Assembly: GCF_003752405.1 (NCBI RefSeq)
Contig: NZ_RKHK01000001.1
Coordinates: 2,666,001 to 2,730,000, forward strand
Origin: Bogoriella caseilytica
GTDB taxonomy: Bacteria; Actinomycetota; Actinomycetes; Actinomycetales; Actinomycetaceae
Reading direction: 5' to 3'
Length of the DNA stretch: 64,000 nt
The notes beneath the pieces are model-generated. The model was not told where the DNA came from and did no database searches. It saw only the letters and a program-made list of their open reading frames with translations. The first letter of the stretch is position 1. Each line of letters begins with the position of its first letter. This document shows, piece after piece, positions 32,875 through 41,442 of the stretch. A program made the translations under genes and the position numbers.

Positions 32875-33947
32875 CGGGCTGCCTCCTCGGCGCGACGCTG
32901 CTTCCGGGTACGCACCACGGTGTCATCCGCGTTGTCGCGTTTGAGCACAAGAGTCTGATAGAGCACGGCGATGGTGAAGGAGATGACGAACAGGATCACG
33001 GCCACCGCGGAGGCGTAGCCGTACAGGCTGCGGTTGGCGCCGTTGTCGATCATGTAGATCGCCATGGTGATCGTCGAGTCCAGGGGCCCGCCGCCGGTGA
33101 GGATGTAGACCATGTCGAAGAGTTGCAGTGAGCCGATGATGGACAGGAAGCCCCAGGTGCGGATGGTCGGCCCGAGCAGCGGGACCGTGATCCGCCACTG
33201 CACCTGCCACCAGTTCGCACCATCGAGCTGCGCGGCCTCGTAGAGGTCTTCGGGCACACCCTGCAGACCGGCCAGGAAGAGGATGATGGCCAGGCCCAGG
33301 TACTTCCACGTGATGACGCCCATGACGGTGAACAGGGCGATGTCCGGATCGGCCAACCAGAGTTGCGCGTAATCACCGAGGCCGACGGCTTCGAACATGG
33401 CCGTGAACGGGCCACGCGGCTGGAGCAACATGGCCCAGATCACGCCGGCGACGACCTCCGCCAGTACGTAGGGCATGAAGATCACCACGCGCAGCAGGGT
33501 GCGTCCCCAGATCTTCCGGTTGAGCAACAGCGCGATGGCCAGGCCCAGCGGCAACTGGATCACGATCGAGAGCACCACGATCACCAGGTTGTGCATGATC
33601 GCGCCGGAGAAGAAGTCACTCAGTGACGGATCAGCGATGTTGCCCGAGAAAGCACCGGTGAAGGTCGGTGTGGTCAGCGCGCGGCGGTAGTTGTCCAGGC
33701 CGACGAAGTCGGTCGGCGGCCCGAGGCCGTTCCAGGAGTAGACCGAGTAGCGCGCCGCCTGGATGACGGGGACCACCACAAACATCGCGAAGAGCACGAG
33801 TGCCGGGGTGACGAAGAAGGCGATCTCGGCGCGCGTGCGCCAGGAATTGGGACGTGAGCCGTCGCGTCGCCGGCGCTGGGGTGCGGGGTCCCCATCCCGG
33901 CGGCGGACCTCGGTCCGCCGCCGGGACAGGGTGTGAAGGTCGGACAT
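32871..33947 (-). CDS. Sugar ABC transporter permease (MalF/UgpA-like)
   Basis: Partner permease, 358 residues. After an Arg-rich cytoplasmic N-terminus of about 38 residues come six helices. EAA loop: PEDLYEAAQLDGANWWQVQW then RITVPLLGPTI. Start ATG overlaps the binding-protein stop, and its stop overlaps the next permease, so the three genes are tightly coupled. Confidence 0.93.
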   Translation of the reverse strand: MSDLHTLSRRRTEVRRRDGDPAPQRRRRDGSRPNSWRTRAEIAFFVTPALVLFAMFVVVPVIQAARYSVYSWNGLGPPTDFVGLDNYRRALTTPTFTGAFSGNIADPSLSDFFSGAIMHNLVIVVLSIVIQLPLGLAIALLLNRKIWGRTLLRVVIFMPYVLAEVVAGVIWAMLLQPRGPFTAMFEAVGLGDYAQLWLADPDIALFTVMGVITWKYLGLAIILFLAGLQGVPEDLYEAAQLDGANWWQVQWRITVPLLGPTIRTWGFLSIIGSLQLFDMVYILTGGGPLDSTITMAIYMIDNGANRSLYGYASAVAVILFVISFTIAVLYQTLVLKRDNADDTVVRTRKQRRAEEAAR

Positions 33948-35314
33948 CAGCCAGCGGACTCGATCGCGTTGACGATGTCTTCCGGTGATGCCTGTCCGCC
34001 GAACATGCGCACGATCGCGTCGTTCATCTCACCGCCGACAGCCTCACCGAGAAGGGTGTCCAGGTAGAGCTGCACGTACGGTGCCGTGTCGCGGTACTCA
34101 AGCAGCTGGGCCATGGACTCGTCGGCCACGTACTCCGTGGCCGAGGGGTTGGTGGGAAGGCCCATGTCGTTCTCGGCGAAGCCCTGCTGCACCTCATCGG
34201 AGAGCAGGTGCTCGATGAAGTCCACGCAGATGTCCGGGGCGTTCTCGGCGCAGGCCCAGGCGTCACCGCCGCCCATCTGTGCTTCGGGGTCGCCGTCGGC
34301 GCCGTCCACGGCCGGGAAGGGGAACCAGCCCAAGCGGCCGTCGAGTCCTTCGCCGTCCTCAGTCAGGCCCTGCAGCACTCCGGGCTCCCAGTGGCCGGCG
34401 AGTTCCATGGCGACCTCTTCGGCGGCCAGCAGGCCCGAGGCGCTCGTGGGACCAGCCTGAGCCGGGGTGCCCAGGAATCCGGTGTTGAAGGGCTCGACGT
34501 CAATGAGGGCCTGCAGGTCCTCGCCGGCGCGCGTGAAGCACTCGTCGGAGAGGTCCATGTCGACCGTGGCCGTTTCCAGAGCCTCCACCGAGCACTGACG
34601 CACCGCGAAGTAATACCAGTAGTGCGCTGCCGGCCAGCCGTCCTGAGCTCCGACCGAGATCGGTTCGATGTCGGCTGCCTTGAGCCCGTCGATGACGTCG
34701 TAGAGCTCATCCATCGTGGTGGGCGGCTCCACGCCGGCCTCGTCGAAGAGGTCGGTGTTGTACCAGAAGCCGACCAGGCCGATCGAGAAGGGCAGGGCGT
34801 AGGTGCGGCCGTCGAGCTCATAGGCAGCAGCGGTGGCCGAGATGGTGTCGATGGTGTCCGGGGCCAGGTCGGTGAGGTCCTTGATCAGACCCGCTTCGAC
34901 CTTGGCGGCCATCTCGCCGCCCCCGCGCTCCATGAAGACATCGGGGTTGTCGCCCGTCTGCCACGAAACGGCAAGCCGGTCGACCATGTCGGTGTGCTCC
35001 ATCGCCTCGATCTCGATGGTGAGGCCCTCATGCATGGCCTCGAAATCAGCAGCCACCTCCTCGTAGAAGCCTTGGCCCGGCTCGTTGTTCGAGTTGTGCC
35101 ACCAGGTCAGCGTCACAGCGTCACCGGACTCGCCGGCGTCGTCCGTCTCACTGTCGGTGTCGGTGGTGTCGTCCGTCTCGGTGGCGTCGTCATCGGTCCC
35201 GGCGAGCGGGTCCTCCGAGTCGCCGTTGCCGCAGGCGGCGACCAGCGCCATGGCAGCGGCGGCACTGAGCGCCACCACTCTCCGCCTGCGGGTACTTCTC
35301 GTCGTTGATCGCAT
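33947..35314 (-). CDS. Extracellular solute-binding lipoprotein of the sugar ABC system
   Basis: Family-1 solute-binding protein, 455 residues, anchored by a lipobox VAAC at about residue 28 after an Arg-rich signal peptide. An Asp/Thr-rich linker of some 45 residues precedes the binding domain, which begins with VTLTWWHNSNNEPGQGFYEE and contains the family segment GRTYALPFSIGLVGFWYNTD. The ligand is probably an oligosaccharide, but the specificity cannot be read. GGAGAGGA lies upstream of the ATG at 35314. First gene of the unit. Confidence 0.92.
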   Translation of the reverse strand: MRSTTRSTRRRRVVALSAAAAMALVAACGNGDSEDPLAGTDDDATETDDTTDTDSETDDAGESGDAVTLTWWHNSNNEPGQGFYEEVAADFEAMHEGLTIEIEAMEHTDMVDRLAVSWQTGDNPDVFMERGGGEMAAKVEAGLIKDLTDLAPDTIDTISATAAAYELDGRTYALPFSIGLVGFWYNTDLFDEAGVEPPTTMDELYDVIDGLKAADIEPISVGAQDGWPAAHYWYYFAVRQCSVEALETATVDMDLSDECFTRAGEDLQALIDVEPFNTGFLGTPAQAGPTSASGLLAAEEVAMELAGHWEPGVLQGLTEDGEGLDGRLGWFPFPAVDGADGDPEAQMGGGDAWACAENAPDICVDFIEHLLSDEVQQGFAENDMGLPTNPSATEYVADESMAQLLEYRDTAPYVQLYLDTLLGEAVGGEMNDAIVRMFGGQASPEDIVNAIESAG

Positions 35315-35390
35315 TGTCGTGATCGTCCTCTCCAGTCACCGTTGACGGGGCCAGAAGGTTCTCTTGCCCGGAACGTTTCAGAGTCTGACA

Positions 35391-35403
35391 CGAAAGTCTT
35401 TCG
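35391..35403. promoter_or_regulatory. Palindrome upstream of the sugar importer
   Basis: CGAAAGTCTTTCG is a perfect 13-bp palindrome with a central T, 77 bases before the binding-protein start, overlapped by TTTCGAAA. A second short one (AACGTT) lies nearby at about 35373. LacI-family operators in front of sugar importers have this kind of symmetry; no regulator gene is adjacent. Confidence 0.4.
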
Positions 35404-35518
35404 AAATCGACATCCCCGGCGTGCTGTAGTCCAACCGTGACCATCCGTGGCGTTCGGACCGGTCTGTGCTCGACGCGCGGGGTGGGCTTTCGGAGATGGG
35501 GCGGTGGGTTTCGACATG

Positions 35519-35544
35519 GGCCCCGCGGGCCTGTCCGCGGGGCC
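35519..35544 (+). other. Hairpin just upstream of rnj
   Basis: GGCCCCGCGG (35519-35528) pairs with 35535-35544 (10 bp, 6-nt loop) and is followed by TTT. It lies 31 nt before the rnj start and upstream of its proposed -10, so it may stop incoming transcription or be part of a longer leader. Confidence 0.45.
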
Positions 35545-35562
35545 TTTGCCGCACCGACCTGG

Positions 35563-35568
35563 CAGAAT
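35563..35568 (+). promoter_or_regulatory. Possible -10 element of a leaderless rnj transcript
   Basis: CAGAAT ends 7 nt before GTG 35576. It departs from TANNNT at the first base, so it is weaker than the others. Confidence 0.4.
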
Positions 35569-35575
35569 CGAACCC

Positions 35576-37261
35576 GTGAGTCACTCCCACCCTGAACTGA
35601 ACGAGCCGAGTCCCATCCCCGACGGAGGTCTGCGGATCATCCCGCTCGGCGGCCTCGGCGAGGTGGGCCGGAACATGACCGTCTTCGAGCACGCAGGCAA
35701 GATCCTGATCGTGGACTGCGGCGTCCTCTTCCCGGAGGACAGCCAACCTGGCGTGGATCTGATCCTCCCGGACTTCAGCTACCTCGAGGGCCGCTGGGAC
35801 GACGTCGTGGGGGTGGTGCTCACCCATGGCCACGAGGACCACATCGGTGCGGTGCCCTACCTGCTCCGGCACCATCGCGAGATTCCGGTCATCGGCTCGG
35901 AACTCACACTCGCGTTCATCGAGGCCAAGCTCAAGGAGCACCGCATCAAGGCCGTCACCCGCCTGGTGCGCGAGGGGCAGCAGGACTCCCTGGGGCCCTT
36001 CGATCTGGAGTTCGTCGCGGTCAACCACTCCATCCCCGACGCGCTGGCGGTCATGATCCGCACCACCGCTGGCAGCGTGCTCCACACCGGTGACTTCAAG
36101 ATGGACCAGCTCCCGCTCGATGGGCGGATCACCGACCTACGCGCCTTCGCGCGTCTGGGCGAGGAGGGCGTCGACCTGTTCCTGGTCGACTCCACCAATG
36201 CCGAGGTCCCGGGATTCACCGCGCCGGAACGTGACATCGGCAAGGTGTTGTCGAACGTCTTCGCCGAGGCGGGTGGCCAGATCGTGGTGGCTTCCTTCGC
36301 CTCACACGTTCACCGCGTCCAACAGGTCCTCGACGCCGCACACGCACACGGCCGCAAGGTCGCCCTGGTCGGTCGCTCGATGGTCCGCAACATGGGGATC
36401 GCCAAGGAGCTGGGGCACCTCGACGTCCCCGAGGGCACTCTCATCGACGTCAAGCACATCACCGACTTCCCCCCGGAACAGACCGTGCTGATGGCCACCG
36501 GCTCCCAGGGCGAGCCCATGGCGGCGCTGAGCCGCATCGCCAACAAGGACCATCGCGTCTCCGTAGGACCCGGCGACACCGTGATCTTCGCGTCCTCACT
36601 GATCCCCGGCAACGAGAACTCGGTCTTCCGCGTGATCAACGGCCTGATGCGTCTCGGTGCGAAGGTGGTCCATCAGGGCAATGCCAAGGTGCACGTCTCT
36701 GGTCATGCCTCGGCCGGTGAGCTGCTCTACTGCTACAACATCGTGCGCCCGAAGAACGTCATGCCGGTGCACGGCGAGATCCGCCACCTCGTGGCCAACG
36801 GAGCGCTCGCGGTCCAGACCGGTGTGCCCGCCGAACGCGTGGTGCTCGCCGAGGATGGCGTGGTGGTCGACCTCCTCGAGGGCAAGGCCCGGATCGCCGG
36901 GGCCGTGCCGGCCGGTTATGTCTACGTCGACGGCTCCTCCGTCGGTGAGATCACCGATGCGGAGCTGAAGGACCGCAGGATCCTCGGCGAAGAGGGCTTC
37001 ATCGCCATTTTCGCTGCCGTCGACGCCACGAACGGCACGGTACTCACCGGGCCGCACATCCAGGCACGCGGCATGGCTGAGGATGATGCGGTCTTCGATG
37101 CGATCCTCCCGGATGTGACCGACGCCCTGAACGAGGTGGTGGCGCGCGGCAACGCAGACACCCACCAGATGCAGCAGGCCATGCGGCGAGTCGTCGGGCG
37201 CTGGGCCGCCCGGAAACTCCGCCGCTCGCCGATGATCATTCCCACGGTGGTCGAGGCCTGA
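35576..37261 (+). CDS. rnj: Ribonuclease J
   Basis: Metallo-beta-lactamase/beta-CASP ribonuclease with 5'-3' exo- and endonuclease activity in mRNA decay and rRNA maturation. 561 residues, the family norm, from GTG 35576. Metal motif HGHEDHIGAVPYLL (His 84, His 86, Asp 88, His 89), NHSIPDAL, HTGDFKMD, beta-CASP elements VDSTNAEVPG, GHASAGELLY and MPVHGEIRHL, and a C-terminal domain (DVTDALNEVV). The frame is open upstream to 35447 but lacks signals there. ftsK follows in its own unit. Confidence 0.96.
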   Translation: MSHSHPELNEPSPIPDGGLRIIPLGGLGEVGRNMTVFEHAGKILIVDCGVLFPEDSQPGVDLILPDFSYLEGRWDDVVGVVLTHGHEDHIGAVPYLLRHHREIPVIGSELTLAFIEAKLKEHRIKAVTRLVREGQQDSLGPFDLEFVAVNHSIPDALAVMIRTTAGSVLHTGDFKMDQLPLDGRITDLRAFARLGEEGVDLFLVDSTNAEVPGFTAPERDIGKVLSNVFAEAGGQIVVASFASHVHRVQQVLDAAHAHGRKVALVGRSMVRNMGIAKELGHLDVPEGTLIDVKHITDFPPEQTVLMATGSQGEPMAALSRIANKDHRVSVGPGDTVIFASSLIPGNENSVFRVINGLMRLGAKVVHQGNAKVHVSGHASAGELLYCYNIVRPKNVMPVHGEIRHLVANGALAVQTGVPAERVVLAEDGVVVDLLEGKARIAGAVPAGYVYVDGSSVGEITDAELKDRRILGEEGFIAIFAAVDATNGTVLTGPHIQARGMAEDDAVFDAILPDVTDALNEVVARGNADTHQMQQAMRRVVGRWAARKLRRSPMIIPTVVEA

Positions 37262-37273
37262 AACCCCGCCACA

Positions 37274-37289
37274 CCGGGAGTCGTCCCGG
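37274..37289 (+). terminator. Short hairpin after rnj
   Basis: CCGGGA with TCCCGG, 6 bp and a GTCG loop, 12 nt after the rnj stop. Weak candidate. Confidence 0.3.
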
Positions 37290-37324
37290 GCGGCGTCGGC
37301 CGTGACGGTTAGCGTGGCCAGGTC

Positions 37325-39994
37325 ATGAGTGCGCGCACCAAGAAAAACGAATCTGCCCCACGGAAGCAGCCGGCCAACGAGCGAAAGCCCCGCTCGCCGC
37401 GCTCCGCGGCTGCTGCGGCGAGCCCGAAGAAGGGGGCCGACTCTCCGCCGGAGAAGCAGCCCGCCGGTGAGTCGGCCTTGGCCCGCGATGGCATCGCCCT
37501 CGGTCTGATCGGCCTGGCGATCATCATCGCGCTGCGCGAATGGGCGGGCCTGTCCGGAATCGCGGGCGAAGCGATCCACTACGCTGCGGCCGGCGCCGTC
37601 GGCCTCCTCGCTGTGCTGCTACCCCTGGTGCTGGTCGGCCTGTCGATCCGGATGTTCCTGCGTCGTGGGCAGACGCAGGCCGATGTGCGGATCGTCATCG
37701 GTACCACCGCTCTGGTGATGGCGGTGTGCGCCCTCATCCATGTCTTCTCCGGTCTCCCGGCACCCAGCGGGGACTTCGACGCGCTCATGGCAGCCGGCGG
37801 ACTCCTGGGCTGGCTCATCGGTACTCCGCTCACCGTGCTCCTCTCGGAGTGGGGTGCGGTACCGATCCTGATCCTGTTGGGTTTCTTCGCCGTCCTGGTC
37901 ATCACCGGTACGCCTGTGGCCACCTTCGGCCGTCAGGTCGGCGACCTCTTCCGGCGTCTTGTCCCGGCTCGTGCGGAAGCTGAGGATGAGGTCGACCAGG
38001 AGGATCTGATCGACTCCACGCGCCCCGTGCAGCCCAAGCGACGTGGGCGCCGGGCACGAGCCGAAGCGGAGGGCGGTGCCGCGACCGAGGTGATGCCGGG
38101 TGCGTACGCGCATGACGAGGCCTTCGAGAACCCGGCCCTGCGCGGCACCCCGGACGAGGCCGTCGGTCCTACTGAGACGTCGGGTGGCGCTGCAGAACGA
38201 CCAAAGCCGGCGACGCCGGGCAAGAAGAAGGTCCCGGCCGCAGGCGAGGGGGACAAGCCCGAGCTTCAGGCCCCGCCCACCGAGCCGCTGCCCGCGCGCG
38301 CCGAGCAACTCGAACTCTCGCCGGACATCACCTACACCCTGCCCTCCGACGAAGTCCTGGTGAAGGGGGCTCCCCACAAGGCCCGCTCAGCGGCCAACGA
38401 TCGCGTAGTCGAGGCCCTGACTCAGGTCTTCGCGGACTTCGGCGTCAATGCCGAGGTCACCGGATTCTCCCGCGGCCCCACGGTCACCCGCTACGAGGTC
38501 GAACTCGGCTCGGGCGTCAAGGTCGAGCGCATCACGGCGCTGAGCAAGAACATCGCCTACGCCGTGGCCAGTGCCGACGTCCGGATCCTCTCGCCGATCC
38601 CCGGGAAGAAGGCCATCGGGGTCGAGATCCCCAATGCCGACCGGGAGACTGTCGCGCTCGGGGATGTGCTGCGCTCCTCGGTGGCCCGGCGGACCGAGCA
38701 CCCGCTGGTGGTGGGTGTCGGCAAGGACGTCGAGGGCGGCTACGTGGTGGCCAACCTCGCCAAGATGCCGCACCTGCTGGTCGCCGGAGCCACTGGGGCA
38801 GGTAAATCGAGTTTCGTGAACTCGATGATCACCTCGGTCATGATGCGCTCCACGCCCGAAGAGGTGCGCATGGTGCTGGTGGACCCCAAGCGCGTGGAGC
38901 TGTCCATCTACGAGGGCATCCCGCACCTGATCACCCCCATCATCACCAACCCCAAGAAGGCTGCCGAAGCCCTGGACTGGGTGGTGCGGGAGATGGACGC
39001 GCGCTACGACGATCTCTCCTTCTTCGGTTACAAGCACATCGATGACTTCAATGCCGCGGTCCGTGCCGGGCACGTCACCCCGCCTCCGGGCAGTGAGCGC
39101 AAAGTCGCGCCCTATCCGTACCTGCTGGTGATCGTCGATGAGCTGGCCGACCTGATGATGGTCGCTCCGCGCGACGTGGAGGCCGCGATCCAGCGCATCA
39201 CCCAGCTTGCTCGCGCTGCCGGGATCCATCTGGTGCTCGCCACCCAGCGCCCCTCGGTGGACGTGGTCACCGGCCTGATCAAGGCGAACGTTCCTTCACG
39301 GCTCGCCTTCGCGACCTCCTCCCTGGCGGACTCGCGCGTGGTGCTCGACCAGCCGGGCGCCGAGAAGCTCATCGGCCAGGGCGATGCGCTCTTCTTGCCC
39401 ATGGGATCTGCCAAGTCGATGCGCGTGCAGGGCGCCTGGGTCACCGAATCGGAGATCCACGCCGTCGTCGAGCACGTGAAGTCCCAGCTCAAGCCCACCT
39501 ACCGCGAGGACGTCGTCCCCTCGGTGCAGAAGAAGCAGATCGACGAGGACATCGGTGACGACCTCGATCTGCTGCTGCAGGCCACAGAGCTCGTGGTCAC
39601 CACCCAGTTCGGGTCGACCTCGATGCTGCAGCGCAAGCTGCGCGTCGGCTTCGCCAAGGCCGGGCGGCTGATGGACCTGCTCGAGTCACGCGAGGTCGTC
39701 GGGCCCACGGAGGGCTCGAAGGCCCGCGACGTGCTCATCAGCCCCGATGACCTGCCGGCCACCCTGGCGCGGATGCGCGGCGAGGAACCCGAGGAGGACG
39801 AGACCGTGGGCTACGGCGAGGACTCCGTCTCGACCGGCACCGACGACCAGGACGCTGAGAGCGTCACCCGTGCGCTCCCGGCCGACCGTTACGCCGAGGG
39901 CACGAGCGGTCATCTGCCGCCGGCCGCCGACAGCTGGGACGACGAGGAGGACGAGGGCGATGAGGACGCCTGGGGCCTCACCGATCGCCGCTGA
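37325..39994 (+). CDS. ftsK: DNA translocase FtsK
   Basis: Septum-anchored DNA pump that clears chromosome termini during division. 889 residues: basic N-terminus, about four to five membrane helices in residues 55-210, an acidic and Pro-rich linker to about 335, then the motor. Walker A GATGAGKSS near residue 488, Walker B region VIVDELADLMM, RLAFATSSLADSRVVLDQPG, and the C-terminal gamma winged helix TTQFGSTSMLQRKLRVGFAK that reads KOPS. TAGCGT lies 9 nt before the ATG, so the leader is 2-3 nt at most. Confidence 0.96.
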   Translation: MSARTKKNESAPRKQPANERKPRSPRSAAAAASPKKGADSPPEKQPAGESALARDGIALGLIGLAIIIALREWAGLSGIAGEAIHYAAAGAVGLLAVLLPLVLVGLSIRMFLRRGQTQADVRIVIGTTALVMAVCALIHVFSGLPAPSGDFDALMAAGGLLGWLIGTPLTVLLSEWGAVPILILLGFFAVLVITGTPVATFGRQVGDLFRRLVPARAEAEDEVDQEDLIDSTRPVQPKRRGRRARAEAEGGAATEVMPGAYAHDEAFENPALRGTPDEAVGPTETSGGAAERPKPATPGKKKVPAAGEGDKPELQAPPTEPLPARAEQLELSPDITYTLPSDEVLVKGAPHKARSAANDRVVEALTQVFADFGVNAEVTGFSRGPTVTRYEVELGSGVKVERITALSKNIAYAVASADVRILSPIPGKKAIGVEIPNADRETVALGDVLRSSVARRTEHPLVVGVGKDVEGGYVVANLAKMPHLLVAGATGAGKSSFVNSMITSVMMRSTPEEVRMVLVDPKRVELSIYEGIPHLITPIITNPKKAAEALDWVVREMDARYDDLSFFGYKHIDDFNAAVRAGHVTPPPGSERKVAPYPYLLVIVDELADLMMVAPRDVEAAIQRITQLARAAGIHLVLATQRPSVDVVTGLIKANVPSRLAFATSSLADSRVVLDQPGAEKLIGQGDALFLPMGSAKSMRVQGAWVTESEIHAVVEHVKSQLKPTYREDVVPSVQKKQIDEDIGDDLDLLLQATELVVTTQFGSTSMLQRKLRVGFAKAGRLMDLLESREVVGPTEGSKARDVLISPDDLPATLARMRGEEPEEDETVGYGEDSVSTGTDDQDAESVTRALPADRYAEGTSGHLPPAADSWDDEEDEGDEDAWGLTDRR

Positions 39995-40015
39995 CTCGGG
40001 CTGAGGCTGGTCCTC

Positions 40016-40037
40016 CCCGGGCGGCGCTGCCGCCGGG
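40016..40037. terminator. Hairpin between ftsK and capA-like gene
   Basis: Nine base pairs with one bulged G (40016-40025 against 40029-40037, loop GCT), between convergent genes. No T-run. Confidence 0.5.
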
Positions 40038-40051
40038 CGCACAGCGCTGGC

Positions 40052-41422
40052 CTACTCCTGCGAGCGTGGGACGACCACGACCGGCTCACCACTGGGCTCG
40101 GGCGCCTCGGGCCGTTCGAGCTCCGTGCCCATCACCTCGGTGACTCGCGCGTATCGACGTTCCAGATCGGCTTCGCTCAGCTGGAGTCCGCTAGGGCGCT
40201 CGGCCGGATCGGTCTCGAGCAGTTCCGCCAGAGGCCAGATTCGCTGCGCGCCCAACCGGTCGACGGTGTTGGCCGCCCACTGCAGGTCGGTCACCTGAGC
40301 CACGCCCTCGGTATCGACGGCCACGGTGGCCACGACCATCGTTCCCGTGGCCGTCTCCATGATGCAGCAGAGCTCGTCCTGGTTGGAGATGAAGTTGCCC
40401 ATGGACCACACCACGGGCATGCCGGTTCCGTGGGGGCCGCCGTCGAGGGTCTCGATGGGTTGGGGGGTGTGGGAGTGGTTGCCGTAGATGAGGTCGATCT
40501 GGCCGTCGGCGGCCAGTGCTTCGGCGATCTCGAGTTGTTCGGTGACGGGTTCGTGGACGTATTCGATGCCCCAGTGCAGGGAGGCGATGACGAGGTCTGC
40601 GCCGTCTTCGCGGGCTTGGCGTGCTTGTTCGCTGAGGCGGTCGGGGTCGGCGTCGGAGACCATCCAGGGTTGATCGGCCGGTGGGGGCAGTCCGTTGTCG
40701 ATGGTGGTGCCGGCGATGTGGGCGATGGTGATTTCTCGTCCGCCGCGTTCGAGGACGTAGAGCTGGGGTTGTTCGGCTTCGGTCTCGGTGCGCGCGGTGC
40801 CCACATGCCCCATCCCCGCCTCATCGAGCAGATCGAGTGTGCGCATCAGGCCGGCGCTTCCGCGGTCCATGGAGTGGTTGGTGGCGGTGTTGCAGCCGTC
40901 AAAGCCCAGCTCACCGAGACCGGCGATGAGCTCATCGGGCGCGCCGAACATCGGATAGGCGGTGACCTGTTCGCCCTCCGGGGCGATGGGTACCTCCAGG
41001 GAGCACAGAGCGAGGTCCGCGCCGGCGATCCAGTGCTCCACCCCGGCCATCAACGGGTAGAAGTCCCAGCCCTGTCCATCGCCGGGCCAGGTCTGCGTGC
41101 AGTTCTGCGGGTAGGCCTCCCAGGCATCTCCGGTGGTGGCCCAGTCCGCGGAGCAGTTCACGGTCGCATGGGGGAGGACGTCACCCGAGGAGACGATGGT
41201 GAACTCGGCCGGCTCGAACTCCGGTTCAGGTTCCTGCGTGGGTTCCGGGCTGGTCTCGGGATCCGGGCTCGGCTCGGCACCGGGCTCCTCGGATGTCGGT
41301 TCCGGGCTCGGGTCAGCGCCGGAGACGGCGGAGTCGGGGGTGCTCGGCGTGCAGGCCGCGACCGCGACGAGGGCGGCGATCGCCACGGCGGAGCGCCTGC
41401 GCGCCAGTCGAGGGGAGGTCAT
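40052..41422 (-). CDS. CapA-like metallophosphatase lipoprotein, copy 1
   Basis: Poly-gamma-glutamate CapA/PgsA-type protein (metallophosphoesterase superfamily), 456 residues from ATG 41422. Lipobox VAAC near residue 24, then a Pro/Glu/Ser linker of about 50 residues. Motifs: VSSGDVLPHATVN (metal Asp), TATNHSMDRG (Asn-His), LHWGIEY, GNHSHTPQPIE and WSMGNFISNQ. The rest of a capsule operon (CapB/C) is absent, so envelope or glycan phosphoester hydrolysis is as likely as polymer synthesis. It lies 20 nt upstream of a paralogue's end and shares long identical DNA tracts with it. Minus-strand TAGCCT lies 7 nt before the ATG. Confidence 0.88.
   Translation of the reverse strand: MTSPRLARRRSAVAIAALVAVAACTPSTPDSAVSGADPSPEPTSEEPGAEPSPDPETSPEPTQEPEPEFEPAEFTIVSSGDVLPHATVNCSADWATTGDAWEAYPQNCTQTWPGDGQGWDFYPLMAGVEHWIAGADLALCSLEVPIAPEGEQVTAYPMFGAPDELIAGLGELGFDGCNTATNHSMDRGSAGLMRTLDLLDEAGMGHVGTARTETEAEQPQLYVLERGGREITIAHIAGTTIDNGLPPPADQPWMVSDADPDRLSEQARQAREDGADLVIASLHWGIEYVHEPVTEQLEIAEALAADGQIDLIYGNHSHTPQPIETLDGGPHGTGMPVVWSMGNFISNQDELCCIMETATGTMVVATVAVDTEGVAQVTDLQWAANTVDRLGAQRIWPLAELLETDPAERPSGLQLSEADLERRYARVTEVMGTELERPEAPEPSGEPVVVVPRSQE
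40379..40827. repeat. 449-bp identical tract, copy 1 (partner 41767-42215)
   Basis: As far as I can read, this tract matches 41767-42215 base for base at a constant offset of 1388 nt. It encodes about 150 residues of the CapA-like domain, from EAGMGHVGTARTE to MGNFISNQ. Codons favour GAA and CAA, whereas the flanks and the rest of the window favour GAG and CAG. Confidence 0.9.
40980..41074. repeat. 95-bp identical tract, copy 1 (partner 42368-42462)
   Basis: A second patch identical between the two genes at the same 1388-nt offset, encoding GWDFYPLMAGVEHWIAGADL and the following residues. The 152 bp between the two patches differ clearly. Confidence 0.88.
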
Positions 41423-41429
41423 GGCCCGG

Positions 41430-41435
41430 AGGCTA
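41430..41435 (-). promoter_or_regulatory. -10 element of leaderless CapA-like copy 1
   Basis: Minus-strand TAGCCT ends 7 nt before the ATG at 41422. It lies just upstream of the copy 2 stop codon, in the 20-nt gap. Confidence 0.55.
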
Positions 41436-41442
41436 CCCGTGC

